From assembly GCA_002338615.1 (NCBI GenBank), contig DDIS01000016.1, forward strand, positions 1 through 31,787: DNA of 31,787 bases, written 5' to 3'. The position numbers and the translations under genes were made by a program. This DNA comes from Proteobacteria bacterium UBA1844 (GTDB taxonomy: Bacteria; Pseudomonadota; Gammaproteobacteria; Steroidobacterales; Woeseiaceae). The notes below the pieces were generated by a model, which saw only the letters and a list, made by a program, of their open reading frames with translations, was not told the DNA's origin and searched no databases. Shown piece after piece: positions 1 through 11,956 of this stretch. The number at the start of each line of letters is the position of its first letter. Positions within the stretch are counted from its first letter, which is position 1.

Positions 1-1
1 G

Positions 2-1801
2 GCCGGCCAGGCGGCCACGGTGTCCAATTTTGATGACATTGAATTTGCGGCAAAAAAGCTGTCAGCGACTGCCGTTATGCACAGCCCCTGGACCTTGTCG
101 GCGACCATCAATGGGGCAGGGCACCTCGCTGCGAGCGGCGAATGGGCGAGAGCACCCGGCGGGACGACCCTTCGTTTCAGCGTGATACTGGACGACGCCT
201 CGATCCTCGAGTCCCGAATCAGCGCGGGCCCCGGCTTGACGTGGTCTGGCGCGAGACTTCAAAGCGATGGCTCGTTTGTGTGGGCGGCGGACCACGCTCG
301 AATCGATGCGGACGTGCAACTGCAGAAGCTGGAAATCGCGCAGATAAACAACGGGCGGCCCGTGTTCAGCGTCGCGGCCGCCGAAGGTGTTGGCATTGTT
401 TTTGATACGTCCACGCGCCCGCCAGTGTCCGTTGCATCGGTGCGGCTCGAACATCCCCGGCTGCATGTGGAGCGCCAGCGAACGGGAGAGGCGGATCTGC
501 CACCGTGGCTGCGGTCTTTGTTGTTCGATACCATCCGCGCGCCCGCGTGGATAAAAAAAGTCAATGTGTCCGCCGGCCGCCTCGTGTATTCGGACAGGAG
601 CATTGTGCCGATTCGCGAGCTGGCGTCCGACGATATCGTTGGCACAATTACGCAGCTGCGGCCCGGTGGCGAGCCGCGTGTGGCTGTTTCTATGACAGGT
701 CGCATTGCCGCAGCCGGGAGCGTTGAACTGGCCGCGGATTGGCTGTCGTCGCAGCCACAGGATTCAACCCACGTGGCGCTCAAAGTGCAAGGGATCCCAC
801 TGTCGGCCGTGTCACCGTTTATAGCCAAGGCGCTTGGGCGTCGATTCGACGGCGGCGATCTGGCGATGAACGTGCGTTGGTCGATTGAGGACGATCAACT
901 CGCACTCGAGAACAGTCTTGCTATTCGGAACCTGCAATTAGGGGAAGTCATTGCGAATGCGCCGCGCGCGAATCTCGAACTGCCGCTCGCCGCTGCTCTA
1001 CTTGAAGACAGTTGCGGCGTTATCACGCTATACATGCCGCTTGGTTGGCGGCCCGCCACACCCGGCGTCGTTCCGACTACGGTCATTGGCGATGCAATTG
1101 CCCACTACGTCAGCGAATTGACGAGCAGGCCGTTCGAGACACTGGCCGTGCTCGCCGGCAGCCCGGACGTCGATCTGGGACGGCTTACTTTTCCTGCCGG
1201 TAGCGCAACGATCAACGACGCTACTGCGGCCAGGCTTGAAGCCCTGAAATTGGCGTTGAGCGAGCGGCCCAGGCTTGGCCTGACTATTTACCCGGGTTTC
1301 GATCCGGCGGCGGATCGCAAGGCGCTGGCACGGCAGCAAATACGGCTGCATGTCATGCTTGCAACGAGTAGTAGTCCGCCCGCTATGGCCGGTGAGGGGG
1401 CCATCGATTTCAATGATTCAAAAGTGTGGACAGTGCTGGACGAATTTTCGCAGCAGCGCTTGTCCGACGCGCAACGCGCGGTTATTGACGGTCGCCCGAA
1501 CAAGGATGCCACCCACTATCGGGCTGTTTTCGATGCCCTGGTCGCGAATGAAGTGGTCGCCGCAACAGCCTTGAATCGACTGGCGCGCTATCGGGCGCAG
1601 ACCATCGTTAATGAATTCGCAACATCGGGCTACGGTAATGAACGAATACGCGAGGCCGATGATATCGAGGCAACGGCATCAGGCGTAGCCACCGGCGTCG
1701 TTCGACTCGACGTATGGCCGCTCGATGACAGCGAATCGGCGACGGAGCACGGCTCGCCAGGATCACTGACTTTTGCACCCCGGTTGACAACGCTGCAGTG
1801 A
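2..1801 (+). CDS. DUF748/AsmA-like envelope protein, C-terminal part (5' truncated by window)
   Basis: The reading frame is open from the first bases of the window, with no clear start, so about 600 C-terminal residues of a larger protein are visible. A GTG at 20 is only an internal codon candidate. The C-terminal third has the pattern I associate with DUF748 proteins (AsmA/YhdP-like, envelope-spanning): a 'GVITLYMPL' strand, then 'LTFPAGSATIND' and an OmpA-like stretch ('RLGLTIYPGFDPAADRKALA'). Known family members are inner-membrane-anchored proteins with a long periplasmic beta-rich body, linked to outer-membrane lipid homeostasis. The N-terminal membrane anchor would lie upstream of the window. 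The gene converges on the cytochrome gene. Family assignment is by pattern recall. The specific role is unknown. Confidence 0.7.
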   Translation, partial: AGQAATVSNFDDIEFAAKKLSATAVMHSPWTLSATINGAGHLAASGEWARAPGGTTLRFSVILDDASILESRISAGPGLTWSGARLQSDGSFVWAADHARIDADVQLQKLEIAQINNGRPVFSVAAAEGVGIVFDTSTRPPVSVASVRLEHPRLHVERQRTGEADLPPWLRSLLFDTIRAPAWIKKVNVSAGRLVYSDRSIVPIRELASDDIVGTITQLRPGGEPRVAVSMTGRIAAAGSVELAADWLSSQPQDSTHVALKVQGIPLSAVSPFIAKALGRRFDGGDLAMNVRWSIEDDQLALENSLAIRNLQLGEVIANAPRANLELPLAAALLEDSCGVITLYMPLGWRPATPGVVPTTVIGDAIAHYVSELTSRPFETLAVLAGSPDVDLGRLTFPAGSATINDATAARLEALKLALSERPRLGLTIYPGFDPAADRKALARQQIRLHVMLATSSSPPAMAGEGAIDFNDSKVWTVLDEFSQQRLSDAQRAVIDGRPNKDATHYRAVFDALVANEVVAATALNRLARYRAQTIVNEFATSGYGNERIREADDIEATASGVATGVVRLDVWPLDDSESATEHGSPGSLTFAPRLTTLQ

Positions 1802-1817
1802 CTGACTATCGAACTCC

Positions 1818-1846
1818 GAAAGTGTCGTTTCGCTATTGAAACTTTC
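1818..1846. terminator. Small inverted repeats between convergent genes, possible bidirectional terminator
   Basis: GAAAGT (1818-1823) pairs with ACTTTC (1841-1846). Alternatively GTTTC (1827-1831) pairs with GAAAC (1838-1842) around a 6-nt loop. The site lies exactly between the stop codons of two convergent genes. The stems are short and AT-rich, and there is no clear U-tract, so terminator function is a guess from position. Confidence 0.25.
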
Positions 1847-2296
1847 CTACTGGTACACGCGATATGTATAGTTCGGCACCACAACATCGTAGTGCGGTTG
1901 CAGGAAGCGAACTACGTCGGTGAGTTCCTGTACTGTCATGAACCGGTTGTAGTTGTACATTTTCGATTCTCCATCCTCGGAGACGAGCTCTTCGGCATAG
2001 CCGGGCGCCAGCTCGTGCGATGGATTTACGATTGCGGTAACGAGTTGACCGTAGGTCTTGACACGCGACACCGGGCCGCCGAGCTCCACGTAGGGCGGGC
2101 CCGCGAGCAGCGCTTCCGGCAGATCTTCACCAGCAACCGTGTGGCACTGGTTGCACTGCATGTAGATGAAAGCCTTCCGTCCTGCGACGGGGTCGCCGTC
2201 GGGCAGCCTGAATCCCGTCTCGGACATCGGGTCGCGGTCACAACCGGCAATCGCCGCCGCTGTGCCAAGAATCATTAATGTGACCAATCGAAACAT
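1847..2296 (-). CDS. Lipoprotein c-type cytochrome
   Basis: A 149-residue protein starting MFRLVTLMIL. The start at 2296 is chosen because a GGGAG ribosome site precedes it and a lipoprotein signal follows. The open frame extends to 2443 but that extension has no signal features. Residues 1-18 are a hydrophobic signal ending in the lipobox AIAGC (Cys19), so the mature protein should be lipid-anchored in the periplasm. The haem site is CNQCH (Cys48, Cys51, His52). A downstream Met, around 'MYNYNRFMTVQEL', could be the axial ligand. A single haem and this length fit a small class I mono-haem cytochrome c used as an electron carrier. The partner oxidase or reductase is not in the window. It is monocistronic in view, converging on the DUF748 gene. 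Confidence 0.85.
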   Translation of the reverse strand: MFRLVTLMILGTAAAIAGCDRDPMSETGFRLPDGDPVAGRKAFIYMQCNQCHTVAGEDLPEALLAGPPYVELGGPVSRVKTYGQLVTAIVNPSHELAPGYAEELVSEDGESKMYNYNRFMTVQELTDVVRFLQPHYDVVVPNYTYRVYQ

Positions 2297-2619
2297 CTGA
2301 CATCTCCCGTCGTCGACCAAGTTTGACGAACTACTTGCAAGCGTTGATAGCACATTAAGCGTCAACGGCCCATACGGGAATACCGAAAGCGCGAGACTGC
2401 AGTACACCCGACTGTGGGTGCTACGTATTACAAAGCAGGACACTGAATTTCATACTCGTAGCGTCCGTGGGTGCAAGGTCAACAGCACTCGGTCCCTGTG
2501 CCGGCCGCCTACTCGTTGGTGGAACCGGCGCCGAAGAATGCAGCTGACTAGCTGGGCTGACACCTCGCCAACTCACTGATTAGCGCAGATTAACCTCAAC
2601 AATTGCAAAGGAGTGTCTG
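2297..2619. other. Divergent intergenic region (cytochrome c / hsp20), no gene seen
   Basis: Holds the upstream regions of two divergent genes. I see no RNA gene and no convincing sigma-70 hexamer pair. A short palindrome CAGCTGACTAGCTG lies at about 2540-2554, and an AAAGGAG ribosome site precedes hsp20. The 16-bp palindrome found upstream of hdeD and the ATPase operon is not present here. Confidence 0.5.
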
Positions 2620-3150
2620 ATGTCAAAATTAAATGTGGAAAAAGTCCGGTCTGTTGACGAACGCAGCCTGCCGGTATTCGACGAATTCAACGAAATCGCG
2701 GAAAAAATACGGGTTCGTGCCTTCAATCTGTTCGCTGGTCGAGGTTTTGGCGAGGGCAACGACCTGGAAGACTGGCTGCGCGCAGAACGTGAAATTTGTT
2801 GGCCAACGGCCGAACTTGTCGAAGAAGACGACGAGTTTGAAGTCAAGGTGGCGCTGGCAGGTTTTGACCCCAAAGACATCACTGTCACTGCCAACCCGCG
2901 CGAATTGATTATCAAGGCGACACACAAGGACGAACAAAAGAAAAAGGACAAAAAGGCCGATACGAATGTTCGCTGGAGTGAGTTCCGCAGCAACAACGTG
3001 TACCGGCACATTGCACTGCCTGCGGAAATTGACGTCGACAAGATCTCGGCAGAATTCGAACACGGTATGCTCGAGATTGAGGCACCTAAAGCCAAGCGAA
3101 AGTTGAAGGCCCGAAGCGGAAAAGACAAAAACGTTAAGGTATCGTCGTAG
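2620..3150 (+). CDS. Hsp20/alpha-crystallin small heat-shock protein with DUF2934-like N-terminus
   Basis: A 176-residue protein. The start is fixed by AAAGGAG about 8 nt upstream of the ATG. Residues about 63-155 form an alpha-crystallin domain ('PTAELVEEDDEFEVKVALAG', 'NVYRHIALPAEID', 'FEHGMLEIEAPK'). This family acts as an ATP-independent holdase that keeps unfolding proteins soluble in the cytoplasm. Residues about 27-58 ('IRVRAFNLF...GNDLEDWLRAE') resemble the short DUF2934 motif, usually a separate small protein or an Hsp20 N-terminal arm. Residues 102-114 are a charged loop (KDEQKKKDKKAD) between two beta strands. The C-terminus is basic, without an obvious IxI anchor. It converges on the N-ATPase operon, and its presence there fits the stress-related character of the block. 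Confidence 0.92.
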   Translation: MSKLNVEKVRSVDERSLPVFDEFNEIAEKIRVRAFNLFAGRGFGEGNDLEDWLRAEREICWPTAELVEEDDEFEVKVALAGFDPKDITVTANPRELIIKATHKDEQKKKDKKADTNVRWSEFRSNNVYRHIALPAEIDVDKISAEFEHGMLEIEAPKAKRKLKARSGKDKNVKVSS

Positions 3151-3191
3151 GCAGACAGGAGCTGAACCGGGCCGGCTGAATACGTACTGGT

Positions 3192-3210
3192 GTCCGGCTG
3201 GTAACCGGAC
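3192..3210. terminator. GC hairpin between hsp20 and the ATPase operon, possible terminator
   Basis: GTCCGG (3192-3197) and CCGGAC (3205-3210) form a 6-bp GC stem around a 7-nt loop in the 71-nt gap between convergent genes. On the plus strand a T-rich run (from about 3225) follows only after a further 15 nt, so it is not a classic intrinsic terminator. Confidence 0.35.
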
Positions 3211-3221
3211 CGGAACCATCC

Positions 3222-4112
3222 TCACTTTTTTCGCATTGCATCTTTTTTCAATGCGTCAAAGCTGGTGATGACATCCATCAGTTCGTCGGTGATTTCAGTT
3301 TGCCGGACGGACCTCAGTTCTCCCTTCACCTGCTCAAGGCGGTCATCAACCGACTGCTCGGCCTGTTGCATCAGTTCCAGCCGCGCTGAATTTTCGGTCA
3401 CCATGGCTTCTGCCGAGGCACGGAATACGCTGGCGAAAATATGGCTGCGGACCAGCGAGGCCAGCATGGCGCCCGGGGCCATGCTGTAGTCTGGCAGGCT
3501 AGGCGAATGCCAGCGCCTCTCGGGCCGGAGCAGGCTCGGCTCTAACGGTAGCAATGATTGCGTGACCGGTTCTCGCAGATGCTGTCCACCACGCTGCGTG
3601 AACGCCAGGGTAACGGCGATACGATACAGCGGTTGGCCCCGGTTGATGATATCGAGTCGGGTTACGATCTCCCCGGCCAGGCGGCCAATGCCTTCCGCGG
3701 AGGCCGGTGGTAATAGAACGGCCTCCGGCGACAGGTTCCGAGAGATCAGTGCATTGTTCATCCGGGCGCCGACACAAAGTACGCGCGGTTTCCTGCTTGT
3801 CTGCACCTCGCAGTATTGTTTCACGGTCTCTGCCAGTACTTCGTTGTAGTTGCCACAGAGTCCGTGATCGGAACCAAAAATCACCAGTAAATGACCGGCC
3901 GCATCGTCCGATTGCAAGGCAATCTTGCCGGTCCGATGTGCGAAGGCTGCAAAGCCTTGCAGGATGGTCCGGTGGTAGGCCTCAATTGAGCTCGCCGCAC
4001 GCTCGTAAGGCGAGGCGTTAATGGCCGACAGCGTTTTCATCGTATGGACGATGCCCCGAATGCTGGTCAGCGTGTCGTGGTGGCGAGACAGCGTTTCAAA
4101 CGTCTGAGCCAA
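3222..4112 (-). CDS. atpG: N-type ATPase gamma subunit (TTG start inside atpA)
   Basis: Central rotor shaft of the rotary ATPase, coupling c-ring rotation to the catalytic head. I choose a TTG start at 4112, giving 296 residues beginning M-A-Q-T-F-E-T-L. This restores the family's N-terminal helix, and GAGG lies about 7 nt upstream on the minus strand. The open frame continues further upstream through atpA but that part is shadow sequence. The first ATG downstream would cut the N-terminal helix. Family signatures are '[14 protein letters not shown]' near the N-terminus, '[11 protein letters not shown]' in the Rossmann-like middle, and a C-terminal helix ('[10 protein letters not shown]', '[13 protein letters not shown]'). 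It is the last gene of the operon and overlaps atpA by 17 nt, implying translational coupling. Confidence 0.9.
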   Translation of the reverse strand: MAQTFETLSRHHDTLTSIRGIVHTMKTLSAINASPYERAASSIEAYHRTILQGFAAFAHRTGKIALQSDDAAGHLLVIFGSDHGLCGNYNEVLAETVKQYCEVQTSRKPRVLCVGARMNNALISRNLSPEAVLLPPASAEGIGRLAGEIVTRLDIINRGQPLYRIAVTLAFTQRGGQHLREPVTQSLLPLEPSLLRPERRWHSPSLPDYSMAPGAMLASLVRSHIFASVFRASAEAMVTENSARLELMQQAEQSVDDRLEQVKGELRSVRQTEITDELMDVITSFDALKKDAMRKK

Positions 4113-5709
4113 GCGTGGCCTCGTCTGTGCTTGTCTGCCGACTGGCAGAGCGTTTGCCGGGAAGCAGCGCAGCGCGGGCCACCCCAATAATTTGTGCGCG
4201 ATCTTCGGGGCGCAATGGCTGGTTTTGGGTGATGCGTTCATCAACCGCCTGCAACTCACTATTAGCTGCTGAACGGACACTCGCCATGGCGCTACTTGCC
4301 TCCTGTTCCCGCAGCTCATCAAACAGGCCTTCCATCGCAGCCAGCAACACTGACAGTTGTTCGATAGCCGACATCGGATCGCGCTCGGCCTGGCGCAAAG
4401 CTGCCCGAACCGCCGCACCCCGTGCCAGGCGTGCGCGTGTCGCATCATCCAGTCGCGTACCAAAACGTGCGAAGTCTTCCAGCTCCTCAAATTGCGATAG
4501 CGTAACCCGCAGGTTGCTGGCTACTTCGCGCATTGCGCGGCGCTGAGCCTTGCCGCCAACACGCGAGACTGAGAGCCCGAGATCGACGGCGGGAAACTGG
4601 TTTCTGCGAACAAGTCGCGGCGACAGGTAGATCTGACCATCGGTGATCGAAATGAGGTTGGTCGGAATGTACGCAGACAGATTCTCGGCCTGGGTCTCCA
4701 CCACGGGCAACGCGGTAATCGAGCCACCCCCGGCGTCGTGCGTGAACTGCCCGGCGCGTTCGAGAAGGCGGGCGTGGACATAGAAGATATCGCCAGGAAA
4801 AGCCTCGCGCCCGGGCGGCCGGCGCAACAGTAATGACAGCTCCCGGTAGGAGCGGGCGTGATGGGTCAGGTCGTCAAACACGACCAGGACGTCCTGTCCC
4901 CGATCGGAAAAATACTCCGCCATGGCCATGGCGGAGTAGGGCGCAATGTAAGCCAGGCCCGGAGTTTCCTCGTCACCGGCGGTGATCACCAGGCTGCGTG
5001 CCATCATGTTGCCTTTTCTCAGGGCCCCGATTACTCGGGACACCGCATCGCCACGCTGCCCTATGGCGCAATAGATGCATGTGACCTGCGAGTGCGCCTG
5101 GTTCAGGATGGTATCCACCGCGATGGAGGTCTTGCCGGTCTGGCGATCACCGATGATCAGCTCACGCTGGCCGAGGCCGACAGGTACTGCAGCGTCGATC
5201 GCCGTGATACCGGTGGCGAGCGGGCGGACGATAGCAGACCGGCTGAGAACGCCTGGCGCCTCAGCTTCAACGGGGTGTTCGGCCACCGTCGTGATCGGTC
5301 CTAGCCCGTCCCTCGGGCGACCCATGGGATCCATCACGCGGCCCAGCAGTGCGGGGCCGACCGGGACACTGACGACCTTGCCAGTGCGACGTACATCTTC
5401 TCCCAGCGTGATGTGTTCGGACGGTCCCAGCAGAATGACACCCAGCCGCCCCGGCTCCAGATCGAGCACGATGCCCTGCACGCCGGATGCGAATAGCAGT
5501 AACTCTTCCGCCAGCGCGCGGGCCAGGCCGGAGACCACGGCAACTCCGTCCGCCACAGCGGTCACCGTTCCTACTTCGGTGACCGCCGGTCTGGGTGAAG
5601 GTGATGCCAGTATTGATGCGCGCCACTTGTCAAACTGTTCGCCGGCACGGGTGTCCGAGCTATCGTCCGGTCGCTTGCGATCGCCAATGGTCATCAGGTT
5701 TTCAACCAT
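4096..5709 (-). CDS. atpA: N-type ATPase alpha subunit
   Basis: Non-catalytic nucleotide-binding subunit of the alpha3beta3 head, 537 residues from the ATG at 5709. That ATG overlaps the atpF stop by 8 nt. A second ATG at 5694 is an alternative, and neither has a strong ribosome site. The P-loop GDRQTGKTS (about 187-195) is the alpha-type version. '[19 protein letters not shown]' and the arginine-finger segment '[10 protein letters not shown]' are present. It sits between atpF and atpG in the N-ATPase order. Residues 11-40 are a charged N-terminal arm that would contact the stator. There is no separate delta gene for it to dock on, so the long b subunit probably fills that role. Confidence 0.95.
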   Translation of the reverse strand: MVENLMTIGDRKRPDDSSDTRAGEQFDKWRASILASPSPRPAVTEVGTVTAVADGVAVVSGLARALAEELLLFASGVQGIVLDLEPGRLGVILLGPSEHITLGEDVRRTGKVVSVPVGPALLGRVMDPMGRPRDGLGPITTVAEHPVEAEAPGVLSRSAIVRPLATGITAIDAAVPVGLGQRELIIGDRQTGKTSIAVDTILNQAHSQVTCIYCAIGQRGDAVSRVIGALRKGNMMARSLVITAGDEETPGLAYIAPYSAMAMAEYFSDRGQDVLVVFDDLTHHARSYRELSLLLRRPPGREAFPGDIFYVHARLLERAGQFTHDAGGGSITALPVVETQAENLSAYIPTNLISITDGQIYLSPRLVRRNQFPAVDLGLSVSRVGGKAQRRAMREVASNLRVTLSQFEELEDFARFGTRLDDATRARLARGAAVRAALRQAERDPMSAIEQLSVLLAAMEGLFDELREQEASSAMASVRSAANSELQAVDERITQNQPLRPEDRAQIIGVARAALLPGKRSASRQTSTDEATLGSDV

Positions 5710-6472
5710 TGTCGTTTTGCATCCGGCCCGAAACACGTGCCGACGTGCGCTCATCCAGCAGAGCGTCAAACTCATCGGTATAGCTGTCGATGGTCCAGGC
5801 AACCTGGGCGCCGCCCACACGTAAAATAAGCCCGGGTGCCTGTTGCGGATCGGTTGCAAATCGCAGTGTCATGCCAGGCAGCAGTTTCTCGACCTCCGCT
5901 TGCATGCGTAAACGGGCAGCTTCTGGCAGAGCGTCACGGGTAGAGGCCACGGCCTCAGTACTATCGCCAGCGGCGTGTGATAACTCACCGGCAATCACTT
6001 GCAGCTGTTTGCTCACGTGCCGCACGATCGCTTCTTCCAGCGTGTCGTCAGCGAGGTCATGCAGCGCTTTGCGCGTCAGCTCCAGCAGTGTCTCTTCCCC
6101 GGCCCGTTGTAATTGTGCAGTGAACTTGTGACGCTCCCGCTCCAGATGTTTGTGCCACTCTTTCTGCTCCTGCTCGAGTTTGGCGCGGGCGGCGGCCAGC
6201 AGGGTATCGCGCTCGTTTTCTGTCGCCGAAAGTGCCTGTTCAATCATCGCATCCTGGTCCGCGAGCAACCGAGCCTGCTGCTTTCGGTATCCAGCTTCTG
6301 CCGCCTGTGCTTTTTCCTGCGCTTTCCGGGCCTCGGACATGCGCCGGGTAATTTCGGCTTCGCGGGCATCGATACCATCGAGTATCGGCCGGTAGAGAAA
6401 ACGTTTCAGCAGCCAGACCAGCACCAGGAAATTGGCGATCTGGGCGACAACGGTAATCCAGTCAATGGACAT
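5702..6472 (-). CDS. atpF: N-type ATPase long b subunit (b with delta-like C-terminus)
   Basis: Peripheral stalk subunit, 256 residues, about 100 longer than an ordinary b subunit. One N-terminal membrane helix (about 6-26, '[17 protein letters not shown]') is followed by a long charged coiled coil (about 30-150) rich in A, E, K, Q and R. The last ~80 residues ('[20 protein letters not shown]', '[20 protein letters not shown]') resemble the C-terminal part of the delta subunit. This fits the known lack of atpH in N-ATPase operons: the stator link to the head is carried on the b chain. It lies 54 nt downstream of atpE and overlaps atpA. Confidence 0.9.
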   Translation of the reverse strand: MSIDWITVVAQIANFLVLVWLLKRFLYRPILDGIDAREAEITRRMSEARKAQEKAQAAEAGYRKQQARLLADQDAMIEQALSATENERDTLLAAARAKLEQEQKEWHKHLERERHKFTAQLQRAGEETLLELTRKALHDLADDTLEEAIVRHVSKQLQVIAGELSHAAGDSTEAVASTRDALPEAARLRMQAEVEKLLPGMTLRFATDPQQAPGLILRVGGAQVAWTIDSYTDEFDALLDERTSARVSGRMQNDNG

Positions 6473-6526
6473 AGCCTGTGTCCCGTGTAGTAAATAGGTT
6501 TCTGAAATCGTGCCCGGATGCGTGTG

Positions 6527-6796
6527 CTAGCCGCCGGCCACGGCATCCCAGAACGGGTTGGCAAAAATAATAATCATGGCCACCACAAAACAGTAAATAG
6601 CCGTTGACTCGATCATGGCCAGGCTGACAAACAGGGTGCGCGACAAGGTGGCCGCGGAATCCGGTTGCTGGGCAATCGCGGCAATTGCGGCCGCTGCTGC
6701 CCGCCCTTCGCCGAGAGCAGGACCGAGCGCGCCGAAAGACACGGTCAGGCCGGCTGTAAAAATTGAAATGGCAGCAATAATGGCGAGATCTGTCAT
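6527..6796 (-). CDS. atpE: N-type ATPase c subunit (rotor ring)
   Basis: An 89-residue hairpin of two membrane helices forming the ion-translocating c-ring. Helix 1 contains GxxGPxLGEG with Glu30 where sodium-type c subunits usually have Gln. The loop is AQQPD. Helix 2 carries the ion-binding set Glu63-Ser64-Thr65...Tyr68 ('MIESTAIY'). The EST..Y set is the sodium-type ligand pattern. The additional helix-1 carboxylate is typical of N-ATPases, at least one of which has been reported to be proton-coupled. The start ATG overlaps the atpB stop by 4 nt (ATGA), with AGAGGAC as ribosome site. Confidence 0.96.
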   Translation of the reverse strand: MTDLAIIAAISIFTAGLTVSFGALGPALGEGRAAAAAIAAIAQQPDSAATLSRTLFVSLAMIESTAIYCFVVAMIIIFANPFWDAVAGG

Positions 6797-7488
6797 AAAT
6801 AGTCCTCTTTATGTGCAGACGGTTCCGGGTCTGCCGTTGCGGTTGAAATATAAACGGCTGCGAGAATGCCAAAGATATAGGCCTGGATCAGGCCGGTTAA
6901 CAGTCCAAGCATATTCATCACCACCGGGAAGAAGAACGGCGCAATACTCAGCAGGATGGCTGCGATGACAGCACCGCTCATGACATTGCCGTACAGGCGG
7001 ATCGCGAGCGAAATACCCCGGGAAAACTCACCGATAATATTGAACGGCAGCATCACCACGGACGGTTCGATATAGCTCTTGAGATAACGCCGCACACCCT
7101 TCTTTGCAACACCGAATAAGGGCACGGCTACCAGGACCGAAAGCGCCAGCGCCGTCGTCGTTGATAGTGACGACGTAGGCGGCGAAAAAGCGGGAATCAC
7201 CAACAACAGGTTGGATAGCGCAATGAACAGGAACAGTGTGCCGGCAAAATACATTACGTGCCGCGCCGACTTCTCGGTAATTTCCTCAATCTGGCTCTGA
7301 ATCGCCGTGACAATAACTTCCAGCGCTGTGCGCCAGCGACCAGGCGGCACATCGGCGCGCAGATTGCGGGTTATTATCCTGGATATTCCAACGAGGAGCG
7401 CCATCACAATCCAGGTGTTGACGATGGTGGCGTTCACGTCGAGCCCCCAAATTGTAAATACAATCACTTCATCCGGTGTAATTTGCAT
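6793..7488 (-). CDS. atpB: N-type ATPase a subunit (stator ion channel)
   Basis: A 231-residue polytopic membrane protein that provides the half-channels beside the c-ring. The start at 7488 follows an AGGAG site and overlaps the atpR stop (TGATG). The frame extends to 7539 without support. Key signatures are the essential arginine in 'SLAIRLYGNVMSG', the preceding 'PFNIIGEFSRG', and 'PPTSSLSTTTALA' in the middle. The C-terminal helix 'LIQAYIFGILAAVYIS' is the usual last membrane segment with its conserved Gln. It is shorter than typical F-type a subunits (about 270 residues), mainly at the N-terminus, as expected for this group. Confidence 0.96.
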   Translation of the reverse strand: MQITPDEVIVFTIWGLDVNATIVNTWIVMALLVGISRIITRNLRADVPPGRWRTALEVIVTAIQSQIEEITEKSARHVMYFAGTLFLFIALSNLLLVIPAFSPPTSSLSTTTALALSVLVAVPLFGVAKKGVRRYLKSYIEPSVVMLPFNIIGEFSRGISLAIRLYGNVMSGAVIAAILLSIAPFFFPVVMNMLGLLTGLIQAYIFGILAAVYISTATADPEPSAHKEDYL

Positions 7489-7799
7489 CAGGTGCACTCC
7501 TGATTGGCACTGGCGAGTATCCGGGCCGTCCGGACCCATAAAACGGCAGCGATGCGCACCAGGAAAAAGGCGAGTGCGTAGCCGGCGAGGGGCCAGGCGC
7601 TATCTCTGCTCGACACCAGCCAGAAGCCGGCGGCCAGCAATAACGCTACCCGACAAAGGAAACTCAACAGAAGCAGCGCTCCGGGCCGGGTGGACCGCAG
7701 GGCCCGTCGCACACCCCATGCCAGGCCGGCAAAAAATAACAGGCTTGCCGGTACTCCGACGGAAAACCCCAACAGCGCTGCCGCCCAGTCTATGACCAT
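7488..7799 (-). CDS. atpR: N-type ATPase accessory membrane subunit AtpR
   Basis: A 103-residue hydrophobic protein with about three membrane helices (roughly 5-28, 42-62, 70-90) and several arginines at helix ends ('RRALRSTRPGALLLLSFLCR'). Position between the AtpI-like atpQ and atpB, together with the length, identifies it as AtpR, a subunit found only in N-ATPase operons. Its function is unproven. It has been suggested to help c-ring assembly or to interact with the second c-subunit carboxylate. It overlaps atpQ (TAATG) and atpB (TGATG), so it is almost certainly translationally coupled to both. Confidence 0.85.
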   Translation of the reverse strand: MVIDWAAALLGFSVGVPASLLFFAGLAWGVRRALRSTRPGALLLLSFLCRVALLLAAGFWLVSSRDSAWPLAGYALAFFLVRIAAVLWVRTARILASANQECT

Positions 7800-8139
7800 T
7801 ACCGATCGTCCCCCTTATTCCTGGCGTCGACTTCTTCCCGGGCTGTACGCTGAACCTCTTGCTGCGGGGCCTCCTTGCCAACCCAATTCCAGGCAATCAT
7901 GGCGCCAACTGCCGCGCCACCTAAAATCAGGGCAATCGGCCATGAAAAATCCTGGGGTAAGACCCGGTTCAACCACATTCCGAGAAACGCACCACCCACC
8001 GTCGGCACGGTGATTGACCAGCCGATCATCCCGAACGTCCCCAATCCTCGCAGGGGGCTCGCGCCCGGTGCATTCCGGGCACGTTTCATCCGCTCGGCGC
8101 TGCGGCGGATGTCGTCAGCAGACTTGTCGCTTTTCGTGT

Positions 8140-8143
<4 letters not shown>
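7799..8143 (-). CDS. atpQ: N-type ATPase accessory subunit AtpQ (AtpI-like)
   Basis: A 114-residue protein with a charged N-terminal arm (about 1-33), two membrane helices ('GWSITVPTVGGAFLGMWL' and 'WPIALILGGAAVGAMIAW') and a charged tail. The G-rich first helix followed by a P/D turn is the AtpI/AtpZ/AtpQ pattern. Relatives of this family have been linked to c-ring assembly and to magnesium or calcium transport. In N-ATPase operons it is the third gene, as here. The start overlaps the atpC stop by 4 nt (ATGA) and the stop overlaps the atpR start. Confidence 0.87.
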
Positions 8144-11613
<3,470 letters not shown>

Positions 11614-11838
11614 TGTCAAACACTCCTGAATCTGCCCACGATGGCCTTTCCGAGCCGCATCGATCGAAGTTCCGTGAATGATGTCCCTCCCGGGAATATC
11701 AAATTCGACAGCAGCCTGCAGGCAACGGCCTGTTGACAGCATTGGCAGATGGCCCCGTATCGCGTAGTAAACGAAATTGCACCTGTCCAGTCCGCCCCGT
11801 CGCATTGCGCGCATGGCAAAGCCCCCGGATGTGTCTGC
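11614..11838 (-). other. Long leader of the phosphotransferase-ATPase transcript
   Basis: If transcription starts about 7 nt downstream of the CATAAT box in the neighbouring repeat (about 11837), roughly 224 nt of untranslated leader precede the phosphotransferase gene. The open frame through it shows no recognisable protein. I see no known riboswitch or intrinsic terminator here. Confidence 0.35.
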
Positions 11839-11887
11839 GGTCAATTATGGGAGGCGGATCACGGGATCACTATTGGGGGTTTCCCTA
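11839..11887 (-). promoter_or_regulatory. Repeated promoter element, copy 1 (phosphotransferase / N-ATPase)
   Basis: 45 of 49 bases match the copy at 12545-12593, in the same orientation. On the minus strand it begins with a 16-bp imperfect palindrome (TTAGGGAAACCCCCAA, from 11888) arranged 7-2-7. It ends with CATAAT (11849-11844), one mismatch from a consensus -10. No TTGACA-like -35 lies at the right distance. The palindrome centre falls about 44 bp before the inferred start site, where an activator would contact RNA polymerase. A NarL/LuxR-type regulator is plausible but not shown. Confidence 0.65.
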
Positions 11888-11956
11888 AGCGACCGTGGTG
11901 TCCTGAAGATGAAGTTATATTTGAAGACCCATCATTATGAAGTCTCAGCATATCGC

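Noticed and set aside
4113..4490. Upstream extension of the gamma subunit frame
   Set aside because: It lies wholly inside atpA in another frame. Residues do not resemble gamma, whose fold starts at the TTG at 4112.
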